Shown piece by piece: positions 8,960 through 17,380 of a stretch of DNA of 64,000 nucleotides. The stretch comes from an uncultured Elusimicrobia bacterium (GTDB taxonomy: Bacteria > Elusimicrobiota > Elusimicrobia > UBA1565 > UBA9628). The notes under the pieces were generated by a model that searched no databases, was not told where the DNA came from, and saw only the letters and a program-made list of their open reading frames with translations. Every line of letters starts with the position of its first letter. Position 1 is the first letter of the stretch. The position numbers were made by a program, and so were the translations under genes. The stretch is from the NCBI GenBank assembly GCA_903830945.1, contig CAIKVT010000027.1, positions 1 to 64,000 of the forward strand, given 5' to 3'.

Positions 8960-11212
8960 GTGAAGCTGGCCTTCCGCTTCTTCCTCATCCTCCTCGCCTT
9001 CTCTTTGGTCCCAGTCCTAATCACCGGCATATGGCTGCTCCGGTTCCAGACCGCGGCCCGGGAGAACGCCCGCCAGCTCCATCTCCAGATGACCCAATTC
9101 GCGGCGGAAACGGTCGAATCATCCGCCGCCGACATGAACCGCTCTCTGGGGTTCGCGCAAGAACTCGAACGCGTCGGCTTGGCGGCGAGCCTAGGCTCGG
9201 GCAGGCGTTCTCCCCACGCACGGCCTCTCCAGGAAAGGACGATAGGACTGGGCTCGGAGGAGTACCGCATACTCCAGCGCGAAGCCGCCAACCATCCCAA
9301 TCTCAGCCTTGTCTCCCTGCTCGGGCCGGACGACCGCGAAACCCTACGCTTCGCGGATTCCAGATTATATCCCGCGGCGGGCTACGAGGACCGCTCCGCA
9401 GATCCACTCGTGAAGACAGCGCGCTCCTCCGGTCGCGCGGCTTGGGGAAAAGTCCTGCTGCGCCAAGGCGAACCCATGCTCCCCGTCGTCTACCCCCTGT
9501 CCCTGGGCCGGACCCTCTACGTCGAACACTCTCTGGCTGGACTCTTCCGGCGCGTCCGCGAGCGCACCATGGGAAAGACGGGGCGACTTTTCCTAGTCAA
9601 TAAAACGGCAGAGCCCTTGCCGGGGTTCGGCGGCTCCTGGCCGGAACCGCACTGGCCGGAGGCTGGCCCAGGGCGCGATGCGACAGGCTGGAATGACGAC
9701 GTCCCGACCAAACAGGGCGCCACCGTGGCGGCCTGGGCATCTTGCCCGTCCCTCGACTGGCGGGTCATCAGCCTGCAGCCCCGTTCCGAGGCCCTGGCCT
9801 CCAGTCCCCATTTTCGGGCGCAAGCCGCCGCCTTCGTCCTGGCGTTGGCGATACTGCTCGTCTTATGCGCGTCCTGGATGGGTTCGCGTCTAGCCGAGCC
9901 CCTGCGGGGCCTTATCGCCGGAGCTCAGCGCGCGGCCCGCAACGAATTCGCGCCGCCCGTGCCTGAGAGCGGGTGGGGGGAACTCAGCACCCTGACCCAA
10001 GGCTTCAACGCGATGATGCGGACCCTGCACTCCTACCAAGAGATGCAGGTGGACCGACTGCTGGAGGAGAAAGCCAAAGTGGAGGCCCTCGTCCACACGA
10101 TCCCCGACGGCATCGTCCTGGCCGGCTTCGACGGCACCATCGTCTACATGAACCTCACCGCCCGCTCCCTTCTGGCCGGCGACTCCGGCCTGATCACCAA
10201 TCCCGGATCCGCCCGCACAATCCACAACACCTTTCGCGAACCCGTACTGCGCCAGGCGGTGCTGAGCCTTTTAAGCCGCAAGAGGACGAACGAATCGCGC
10301 GAGGTGGAACTGCGGGACGCGGTGGGCAAGCGCCTGGGGATATTCTTCTGCCGCCTGGTCACTGTCATGCACGACAAACGCGAAGTCGGCATCGTGGTGA
10401 CCCTGCGCGACGTGACCGCGGAGCGCGACCTGGTCCAATTGCGCGAAGAGTTCTACCATGGCATCGTGCACGATCTGCGCGGCCCTTTGACCGCCATCGA
10501 CGGCTTCACCTCTATCATGCAGCTGCGCCGGGGCAAGCTCTCAGCGCAGCAGGAGGACACGTACCTCGGCTACGTGAGGCAGTCGGCCCAGCGCATGCGC
10601 CAACTCGTCGCCGACATCCTCGACACCGCCAAGATCGAGTCCGGCACCATGGAATTAAAGATCGAGCCCGTAACCACGGCCGACTTCGTCGAACGGGTCA
10701 AGGCCCTTTATGCCCTGCAAGAGGAGACACTCGGCATCAAGATAATCTTCGACGTGACGGGCACACCGCCGCCCATGACGGCCGACGCACTTTCCAATGG
10801 CCGTCAGGACGACGTCACATCCGCGCCGTCGCGACCTGTATGCTGCGACCGCAACCTGATCGAACGCGTGCTCATGAACCTGATGGGAAACGCCCTCAAA
10901 TTCACGCCCAAAGGCGGCCAAGTGGCCTTGCGGATCAAGGCGGCCGGAGTGGACGAAGTGGAATTCTCAGTCCAGGACACCGGGACCGGAATCCCCAAGG
11001 ACAAGCTCGCATTCGTCTTCGAAAAATTCAAACAGCTCGAGGGGCAGAACAAGTCGGCAGGCTATGGCCTGGGCTTGTCCATCTGCAAAAAGATCGTAAA
11101 TCTCCACCAAGGCCGCATCTGGTGCGAATCCGAACCCGGCCGAGGCAGCCGCTTCGCCTTCTGCCTGCCTCTGCAGGGCCCGAACCGGCCCATCACTCCT
11201 CCATCCGCATAA
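8960..11212 (+). CDS. Membrane sensor histidine kinase with Cache-like extracellular region, HAMP and PAS
   Basis: Two TM segments, HAMP, PAS-like (VEALVHTIPDGIVLAGFDGTIVYMN), HDLRGPLTAIDGF H-box, NLMGNALKFTPKGG, GYGLGLSICKKIV. Confidence 0.9.
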   Translation: MKLAFRFFLILLAFSLVPVLITGIWLLRFQTAARENARQLHLQMTQFAAETVESSAADMNRSLGFAQELERVGLAASLGSGRRSPHARPLQERTIGLGSEEYRILQREAANHPNLSLVSLLGPDDRETLRFADSRLYPAAGYEDRSADPLVKTARSSGRAAWGKVLLRQGEPMLPVVYPLSLGRTLYVEHSLAGLFRRVRERTMGKTGRLFLVNKTAEPLPGFGGSWPEPHWPEAGPGRDATGWNDDVPTKQGATVAAWASCPSLDWRVISLQPRSEALASSPHFRAQAAAFVLALAILLVLCASWMGSRLAEPLRGLIAGAQRAARNEFAPPVPESGWGELSTLTQGFNAMMRTLHSYQEMQVDRLLEEKAKVEALVHTIPDGIVLAGFDGTIVYMNLTARSLLAGDSGLITNPGSARTIHNTFREPVLRQAVLSLLSRKRTNESREVELRDAVGKRLGIFFCRLVTVMHDKREVGIVVTLRDVTAERDLVQLREEFYHGIVHDLRGPLTAIDGFTSIMQLRRGKLSAQQEDTYLGYVRQSAQRMRQLVADILDTAKIESGTMELKIEPVTTADFVERVKALYALQEETLGIKIIFDVTGTPPPMTADALSNGRQDDVTSAPSRPVCCDRNLIERVLMNLMGNALKFTPKGGQVALRIKAAGVDEVEFSVQDTGTGIPKDKLAFVFEKFKQLEGQNKSAGYGLGLSICKKIVNLHQGRIWCESEPGRGSRFAFCLPLQGPNRPITPPSA
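10772..10827 (+). repeat. Intragenic 56-bp repeat copy A with internal TGACGGCC...GGCCGTCA inverted repeat
   Basis: Ungapped alignment (~80% by eye) to 13876..13931, same codon phase. Confidence 0.65.
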
Positions 11213-11819
11213 TATTGACCTCGATGCGACGGTTGGCCGAGCGTCCCTCCGGCGTGTTGTTAGCCTTGACCGGACGGAACTCGCCGTAGCCGGTGGCGGA
11301 AAGCCGGCTCGAGGGCAGGCCGTTGATCTCGAAGGCACGCAGGACCGCGAAAGCGCGGGCAGCGGAGAGCTCCCAATTGGAAAGGAACTTCTTGCCCGCC
11401 ACGGGTTTATTGTCCGTGTGTCCCTCGATCTGGATTGGGTTGGGCAGCTCCGTCAGGGACTGGGCCAACTTATTAAGGTAAGGAATGCAGTCCTCCCGGA
11501 GGTTCGCGCTGCCGGAAGCGAAAAGAATAGGTGCATTGAACACGATGCGCAACTTGCTCTCCCGAATATCCAATCGAGCGATCTGCTGGATGCCGTGCCC
11601 TGAGAGGACCTCCGAGACGACCTTGGATTCCTTGCCGAACTGCTGCTCCACGCTCTTCATACTCATCTGCATATCAACGTTCTTGGTGGAAACCATGGAG
11701 TAAAGCAGCAGGAAAAATATCACCAGATAACTCATCAGGTCGCCATAAGTGACGGCCCAAAGGGCGCTGCGGTTGAGCAACGCCTCGTAATCCTCGTCGC
11801 GCTCGGTCCAAATCGCCAT
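11193..11819 (-). CDS. motB: MotB-like stator protein (TM + OmpA/peptidoglycan-binding domain)
   Basis: LWAVTYGDLMSYLVIFFLLLYSM with the conserved Asp of the MotB TM; C-terminal IEGHTDNKPV...NWELSAARA...GYGEFRPV..N...GRSANRRIE OmpA-like domain. Confidence 0.9.
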   Translation of the reverse strand: MAIWTERDEDYEALLNRSALWAVTYGDLMSYLVIFFLLLYSMVSTKNVDMQMSMKSVEQQFGKESKVVSEVLSGHGIQQIARLDIRESKLRIVFNAPILFASGSANLREDCIPYLNKLAQSLTELPNPIQIEGHTDNKPVAGKKFLSNWELSAARAFAVLRAFEINGLPSSRLSATGYGEFRPVKANNTPEGRSANRRIEVNIMRMEE

Positions 11820-12616
11820 CAGGCCGGCTCCGCCGTCTCACGCGGAGCGGGCGCCGCCGCAGGGCCTCGCCGGGATTGCGCATAACTGGACAGATGCAAC
11901 TCCACCAAGGAGCTCGGCTTGCCGGCCGCGATGTCCAGGACCCCTTCGAGGATCATCTCCAGGAGCATCGTTTCCGTTATGGCCCGCAGGCGGAGCTGCC
12001 CAGCCAGAGGCACACAGATCAAATTGGCCATAGCGATGCCCGCAAACGCGGAAGACAGCGCCAGGGCCATGGCCGGGCCTACCTTATCGGGAGTGGAAAC
12101 GGTCTTCAAGACCTCGACCATGCCCAAGAGCGTGCCCAGCAGCCCGAACATGGGCGAGAGGGTGCCCATGGTGCGCATGAGGTTGGCGTCCTCTTGCCGG
12201 CGGATGCGCAGCTGGCGGATCTCCGTTTCGAGCATGCGGCGCGCCTCATTGGACTCACCCGTGGCTATAACGACATTGACGGCGCGATTAAGGAAACCCC
12301 CGGCGAAATCACGGGACTCGCCCTGCAAAGACAGTAAGCCTCCCTCGGTCTGAGCGCGTCGCGCCAGACGTGACATCTCCGTGATGATCTTCTCCTGCCC
12401 GGGCAGGGACACCGGCAAGAAAAGCGACACGACATTGCCTAAGGTATTGACGAGGGTGCGCCAAGGAGAGTTGATGATCATGGCCACGAATGTGCCGCCG
12501 ACCACCACGAGTATGCCGTGGACGTTCAACAGAGAACGCTCTCCTCCGCCGTGGGAGAGCCCATAGTACCCAAGTGCGCCCAAAGAAAGTATTCCCAACC
12601 AGAATGTCCAATTCAT
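11819..12616 (-). CDS. motA: MotA-like stator/proton channel protein
   Basis: NVHGILVVVGGTFVAMIINSP; LRTMGTLSPMFGLLGTLLGMVEVLK; LALSSAFAGIAMANLICVPLAGQLR; overlaps motB start. Confidence 0.92.
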   Translation of the reverse strand: MNWTFWLGILSLGALGYYGLSHGGGERSLLNVHGILVVVGGTFVAMIINSPWRTLVNTLGNVVSLFLPVSLPGQEKIITEMSRLARRAQTEGGLLSLQGESRDFAGGFLNRAVNVVIATGESNEARRMLETEIRQLRIRRQEDANLMRTMGTLSPMFGLLGTLLGMVEVLKTVSTPDKVGPAMALALSSAFAGIAMANLICVPLAGQLRLRAITETMLLEMILEGVLDIAAGKPSSLVELHLSSYAQSRRGPAAAPAPRETAEPA

Positions 12617-12624
12617 AGAATCTA

Positions 12625-12653
12625 AGTGTAACGGGTACGGTCCCGGCTGTCAA
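12625..12653 (-). promoter_or_regulatory. Sigma70-type promoter of motAB: TTGACA-N17-TACACT
   Basis: Minus strand TTGACAGCCGGGACCGTACCCGTTACACTTAGATTCTATG; -10 lies 8 nt before the motA ATG. Confidence 0.7.
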
Positions 12654-12702
12654 GCATCCAAATGTTGCGGCAACAATCATCCGCGGACCACGCAACAAAT
12701 CC

Positions 12703-14643
12703 GTGACGCCGAATTTCTACAATACCTTGACGCCCAAAGGATTACGGCTCAGCCGCGCCGATGCGGAACCCGGATTCCAGGTCTTGGGCGCGACAAACAT
12801 GGACGAAGACACGACCCCAGACAGCGTCCAGCAGGAGACCCATCTCCTGCACGCGCGCTTAGACGAAGCCCAGTCGGCCCTTTCCGGCCTGTCCCAAAGA
12901 ATCGAGCGCCTTCAGAGAGAATCCGATGAGGATCCCAGCATGGCCCGCCAAGAGACGACGTCGCTGCAACCGGCCCACCAACTGAGGAACTCAGCGGCAG
13001 CCAGCCGCCGGACCCTCGCCGACAGAGCCAGCGACCTGGAATCGAAGTTCCACCTGGAATCGCAGTTCCAAGAAATAAATAATTTCAGGGAATTCGTAGG
13101 CCAAGCGGTGGACCTGGAGACGCGGCTCCGAGAAGCCGAACGGCGCATCGATATAGCGAGGTCGGAATCATGGGAGCTTGCGGCACAGATCGCCGCCCTG
13201 AAGGAGGCGGTTCAGAAGGCGCAAAGGCGCGGCGACGCCGAGGCGGACAAAGCCCATAGGTTGGGGGCACGAGCCGACGAGTTGGAGGCGAAGCTTCAGG
13301 AAGCGCAAAAACGCGGCGACGCCGAGGCGGACAAAGCCCGGGAGCTGGCGGCCCGAGCCAACGAGTTGGAGGCGAAGCTTCAGGAAGCGCAGAAACGCGG
13401 CACCGCCGAGATAGAGAAAGCCCGGGGGCTGGAGGCCCGGGCTGACGAATTGGAGGCGAAACTTCAGGAAGCGCAGAAGCGCGGCGCCGCCGAGACGGAG
13501 CAAGCCCGGGGACTGGAGGCCCGGGCCGACGCATTGGAAACGAAGCTTCAGGAAGCGCAGAAGAGCGGCGCCGCCGAAGCGGACAAAGCCCGGGAGCTGG
13601 CGGCCCGGGCCGACACGTTGGAAGCAAAACTTCAGGAAGCGCAGAAGCGCGGCGCCGCCGAAACGGACAAAGCCCGAGGGCTGGAGGCCCGAGCCGACAC
13701 GTTAGAGACAAAACTTCTGCAAGCCGAACGGGGCGCCGCAGTCGAAGCCGTCCAATTACTGCAGATCACGGCCCAGGCAGCCAAACTGGCGGCCCAACTC
13801 AAAATAGCCAGCACAGGCGTCGCATCCGCGACGCCGCCGCAAGCCCCGACCGAGTTCCAGCCCCCAGCACCGCCACCCATAACGGACAATGATCTTCCCG
13901 ATGGCCGTCAGGACGACGGCGCACCCGCGCCACCAACGATCCCGGCCTTAGAACCGACTCTGGAAACAGGCTGGTCCAAAGCGCTCGATTACCTGCGCCG
14001 ACCTCTATCCACCGCCTATGCCCATCTGCGCAGACTCTCGACAACGCCTTTGGAAAACGACCAAAGAGACCAGCTCAAGGCCGCTGCCGCGGCCCTCACG
14101 CAGGGCACGAACGCTATCACCACCCTCAACGAATTCTGGGACGAGGTCGGACCGGCCCCCACGGCTGGACGCCTCGAGCCGGCGGTGGTCGCGGCCGTCA
14201 AGGTCTGGGAGCCGGCCCTGCGCCTGCACGGCATCAGCCTGGCCCGCCGGCAGGATGAGACGCTGCCTCCGGTCCTCTTCCATCCGGATGGACTGCGCAT
14301 GGCGCTCTACCAGCTGCTGCGCAACGCCTACGAAAGCATGCCCCGGGGCGGATCGCTGACCGTGCGGCTCTTCAAGAGCGACGCCACCGGCGGGGCCTGC
14401 GTCAGCATCTGCGACACCGGAGCGGGATTCAGCCGCGAGGCCCTGGCCCGGCTGCCCGCGCCCTTCACGACGACCAAACCAGGCCATCTCGGTCTGGGCC
14501 TAGCCGTGACGCGCCGCATCCTGAACCGGTGGGGAGCAAGCATGGAAGCCGTCAACAATGAGAAAATCGGGGCCACCGTAACCCTAAGCTTAACACTGAG
14601 CCAAGACGAACCGCCGCCCATGCAAGGCGAGGCCATCTCCTAG
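12703..14643 (+). CDS. Coiled-coil repeat protein with C-terminal histidine kinase/HATPase module
   Basis: Long heptad repeats (ARADELEAKLQEAQKRGAAE...) then YQLLRNAYESMPRGGSLTVRL...ICDTGAGFS...GHLGLGLAVTRRILNRWGA HATPase; GTG start (ATG 12799 possible). Confidence 0.85.
   Translation: MTPNFYNTLTPKGLRLSRADAEPGFQVLGATNMDEDTTPDSVQQETHLLHARLDEAQSALSGLSQRIERLQRESDEDPSMARQETTSLQPAHQLRNSAAASRRTLADRASDLESKFHLESQFQEINNFREFVGQAVDLETRLREAERRIDIARSESWELAAQIAALKEAVQKAQRRGDAEADKAHRLGARADELEAKLQEAQKRGDAEADKARELAARANELEAKLQEAQKRGTAEIEKARGLEARADELEAKLQEAQKRGAAETEQARGLEARADALETKLQEAQKSGAAEADKARELAARADTLEAKLQEAQKRGAAETDKARGLEARADTLETKLLQAERGAAVEAVQLLQITAQAAKLAAQLKIASTGVASATPPQAPTEFQPPAPPPITDNDLPDGRQDDGAPAPPTIPALEPTLETGWSKALDYLRRPLSTAYAHLRRLSTTPLENDQRDQLKAAAAALTQGTNAITTLNEFWDEVGPAPTAGRLEPAVVAAVKVWEPALRLHGISLARRQDETLPPVLFHPDGLRMALYQLLRNAYESMPRGGSLTVRLFKSDATGGACVSICDTGAGFSREALARLPAPFTTTKPGHLGLGLAVTRRILNRWGASMEAVNNEKIGATVTLSLTLSQDEPPPMQGEAIS
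13213..13740 (+). repeat. Tandem 84-bp (28-aa, 4-heptad) repeats, about six units
   Basis: GCCGAGGCGGACAAAGCCC-like anchors at 13237, 13321, 13405, 13489, 13573, 13657: period exactly 84. Confidence 0.9.
13876..13931 (+). repeat. Intragenic 56-bp repeat copy B
   Basis: Aligns without gaps to 10772..10827; encodes PITDNDLPDGRQDDGAPA vs PMTADALSNGRQDDVTSA. Confidence 0.65.
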
Positions 14644-14745
14644 CGCGCATAAACGCGCCGGCACTGACCATCTTCAGGAAGTGCGCTGACGATCACGTGC
14701 TAACGCACAAACCGGACGCGGGCCGCCGCGCCTTTCCTCAAGCCG

Positions 14746-15441
14746 TCACACCTTCAAGACGTAGCCCACCTTGATCACGGTCTCGAACCTGACGCCAAAA
14801 CGGCCGAGCTTACGACGCAGAGACTCCACGTGCTTATCCACGGTCCGGGTGTCTATCCGCTCTTTCATGCCCCAGACCTGATCGAGCAGCAGCTGACGCG
14901 TCAGCACCCGGTTGACATTGTGGAGAAAATAGTCCAAGAGCCGGAACTCCAAGTCGGTCAGGATCGCCACCTTGCCGTCCACGGCGACTTCCCGCCGCTC
15001 AGGAACGACCGTCAAAATATCGATGCGGATGCTCTCGGGGCCGACGGATGAATGGTCGCCGCGGCGACGCAGCAGGGCCGCGACGCGCGCCACCAAGAAG
15101 TCCGCATCCACGGGCTTGGTCAGATACTCATCGGCGCCAAGATTAAGCGCCGCCACCGCGTCGGCGCTGCGTTTTTCGGAACCGGACATAGCGAGAATGA
15201 GCATGCGCCGGGCCTCCGGGTTGGCGCGCAGGACCCGGATGATCTCCTTGCCGTCCATCCCAGGCAGATTCATGTCGAGCACGGTCAGCACGTAACGGAT
15301 ATTAGCAAGCGCGTCGAAGAACTTACCCGCGGTCGAAAAACACGAAACCTCATGCCCCTGCTCCTTGAGCAATAGGCAGATGCGATCGCAACATTCGGAG
15401 TCGTCATCGACGACGGCGATCCTATCGGAGGCGGTCGACAT
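14746..15441 (-). CDS. OmpR/PhoB-family response regulator (receiver + winged helix)
   Basis: IAVVDDDSECC...VLTVLDMNLPGMDG...YLTKPVD; C-terminal LTDLEFRLLDYFL...RTVDKHVESLRRKLG. Internal ATG chosen (MSTASDR). Confidence 0.88.
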   Translation of the reverse strand: MSTASDRIAVVDDDSECCDRICLLLKEQGHEVSCFSTAGKFFDALANIRYVLTVLDMNLPGMDGKEIIRVLRANPEARRMLILAMSGSEKRSADAVAALNLGADEYLTKPVDADFLVARVAALLRRRGDHSSVGPESIRIDILTVVPERREVAVDGKVAILTDLEFRLLDYFLHNVNRVLTRQLLLDQVWGMKERIDTRTVDKHVESLRRKLGRFGVRFETVIKVGYVLKV

Positions 15442-15826
15442 GGGCTTGCAAGGCTCTATCGAGGCGCTCGAGCAGGTCATGAACCTCGAAAGGTTTGACC
15501 ACGTAATCCGTGGCGCCACAGCCGAGCCCCTCGGCGACACCCGAGACCTCGGACCGGATCGAACAAATGAGAACAGGTGTATCCGGGCGGGGTCCCTCGG
15601 CACGGATGCGTCGACAGATGTCGAACCCGCTCATATCCGGCAAGTGGACGTCCAAGATGACGGCATCAGGGGCGGCCTCACGGTAAAGCGCCAGGCCCGT
15701 CTCCCCATTGCCGGCCACGCAGACATGATACCCCGCGGCCTCCAGGACCATCCTGAGCACGTCCTGGAAGTCTCTCTCATCCTCGACGATCAGTATCATC
15801 TTTGGTGTCGATTCGGGCGTGGGCAT
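15422..15826 (-). CDS. Single-domain (CheY-like) response regulator
   Basis: ILIVEDERDFQDVLRMVL...VILDVHLPDMSGFDICRRIR...DYVVKPFEVHDLLERL. Confidence 0.88.
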   Translation of the reverse strand: MPTPESTPKMILIVEDERDFQDVLRMVLEAAGYHVCVAGNGETGLALYREAAPDAVILDVHLPDMSGFDICRRIRAEGPRPDTPVLICSIRSEVSGVAEGLGCGATDYVVKPFEVHDLLERLDRALQAHVDRLR

Positions 15827-15894
15827 GAGATAATATAGGTCATGAAATGGTGGACTGTCAACGCGCGCGCGACCCGGCGCTCAACTGCAGCCGG

Positions 15895-15924
15895 TTGACT
15901 TTGCAAATGCCGGCAAGCTAGAAT
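15895..15924 (+). promoter_or_regulatory. Sigma70-type promoter TTGACT-N18-TAGAAT
   Basis: Boxes at 15895..15900 and 15919..15924; ATG 15935 follows after 10 nt. Confidence 0.6.
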
Positions 15925-15934
15925 CAAAGGGCCT

Positions 15935-16330
15935 ATGACAATCCTCGTCGTGGATGATGACCCATACATCGTCAGGCTCCTCAAGGACTACCTCTCCGGC
16001 AACGGCTACTGGGTCGAAAGCGCGTCAGACGGCTATGCCGCCATGGTCGCCTACGCCAAACACAAACCCGCGCTGGTCATCCTGGATTACGAAATGCCCG
16101 CCGGCAGCGGCGGAGACGTCTTCGACAGGCTCCGCGGCGGCACGGCCAGTGCTGATGTACCGATCATCTTCCTGACCGGAAAATCCCTCTTAGAAGTGAG
16201 AGTTCGGGTGCCCCCCGGGCCCAAGGTGCGCCTGCTCTCCAAGCCCGTAGACTTTGCCCAACTCGACAAGGCGTTGCAAGAACTCCTGCCCATGCCCGCC
16301 AAGCCGCCAGTCCCGCCCGACACGAAATAA
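15935..16330 (+). CDS. Single-domain response regulator
   Basis: MTILVVDDDPYIVRLLKDYLSG...LVILDYEMPAGSGGDVFDRLR...LLSKPVDFAQL. Confidence 0.87.
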   Translation: MTILVVDDDPYIVRLLKDYLSGNGYWVESASDGYAAMVAYAKHKPALVILDYEMPAGSGGDVFDRLRGGTASADVPIIFLTGKSLLEVRVRVPPGPKVRLLSKPVDFAQLDKALQELLPMPAKPPVPPDTK

Positions 16331-16453
16331 GACTCGATTTATCCCCACAGCGCGGTCCGCGCCTGGCTTGGGAAGCGCTGGGGGAGGAATCCTTTTAGAA
16401 ATGTTATAATGGCCACGCTTTCTTCGTCTGAGAATCGCAAGGTGGCCCCAATC

Positions 16454-17380
16454 ATGGCTTACTCCAAAAAAATCATCATCATCGGCTCCGGGCCGGCGGC
16501 CTATACCGCTGCCATCTACTCGGCCCGCGCCGATCTGGAACCCTTGGTCTTCGGCGGCGTGGCCTTAGGCGGCCAGCTCATGATCACGTCGGATGTGGAG
16601 AACTATCCAGGATTCGCGGAGCCGATCGCGGGCCCCGAACTCATGGAAGCTATGCGCAAACAATGCGAACGGCTGGGAGTCATAATCATACCGGAGTACG
16701 TCTCCCAGGTGGACTTAGGCCATCCGCCGTTCCATGTGGAGACCACCGAGGGGACCAGCGCCTCGGCCCAAGCGCTCGTCATCGCCACGGGCGCCAAGGC
16801 CAGGCTGCTGGGGCTTAAGTCCGAATCCAGGCTCATGGGCCACGGGGTCTCCGCCTGCGCGACCTGCGACGGATTCTTCTTCAAGGGTAAGGAGATCGTC
16901 GTGGTGGGCGGGGGGGATACCGCGCTCGAGGAAGCGACGTTTTTGACCAGGTTCGCCTCCAAGGTGACTTTAGTCCACCGCCGCGACGCCCTGCGCGCCT
17001 CGGCGGTCATGGTCGAGCGGGCGAAACGCAATCCGAAGATCGCCTATGTCTGGGACTCGGTCGTAGCCGAGGTCCTAGGCCAGGATTCGGTCACGGGCGC
17101 AAGACTGCGCAACGTGAAGACCGGCGCGGTCAGCAATTTCGCCTGTCAGGGCCTATTCGTGGCCATCGGGCACACGCCCACCACTGGGTTCTTAACCGGG
17201 CAGGTCAAGATCGACGAGAACGGATATATCGTGACCGACGGCCGCACGCGCACCTCGGTAGCCGGAGTCTTCGCTGCCGGCGACGTCATGGATCACCGTT
17301 ATCGCCAGGCGGTCACAGCCGCAGGCACCGGCTGCATGGCGGCCCTTGAAGCCGAGCGCTATCTGGCGCACCATGAATGA
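16454..17380 (+). CDS. trxB: Thioredoxin-disulfide reductase
   Basis: [73 protein letters not shown]. Confidence 0.93.
   Translation: MAYSKKIIIIGSGPAAYTAAIYSARADLEPLVFGGVALGGQLMITSDVENYPGFAEPIAGPELMEAMRKQCERLGVIIIPEYVSQVDLGHPPFHVETTEGTSASAQALVIATGAKARLLGLKSESRLMGHGVSACATCDGFFFKGKEIVVVGGGDTALEEATFLTRFASKVTLVHRRDALRASAVMVERAKRNPKIAYVWDSVVAEVLGQDSVTGARLRNVKTGAVSNFACQGLFVAIGHTPTTGFLTGQVKIDENGYIVTDGRTRTSVAGVFAAGDVMDHRYRQAVTAAGTGCMAALEAERYLAHHE

Noticed and set aside
9973-11289. 438-aa + strand ORF
   Set aside because: Out-of-frame overlap of the PAS histidine kinase; low-complexity R/P/H-rich translation.
11193-12616. Zorya-type anti-phage defence (ZorAB)
   Set aside because: The MotB-like protein is short with a standard OmpA domain, the MotA lacks a long ZorA-type tail, and no ZorC/D/E-like genes are adjacent.
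12703-12798. GTG-initiated N-terminal extension of the coiled-coil kinase
   Set aside because: Kept as annotated, but ATG 12799 (MDEDTTPDSV) is an equally plausible start; not treated as a finding.
13085-13711. P/R-rich antisense ORF across the coiled-coil repeats
   Set aside because: Produced by the 84-bp repeat on the other strand; no independent support.
13213-13740. Possible CRISPR-like array
   Set aside because: Period 84 is a multiple of 3, in frame and coding heptads; no variable spacers between constant repeats.
14644-14658. Hairpin GCGCG-CATAAA-CGCGC as terminator
   Set aside because: Short stem and no T-tract; insufficient to call.
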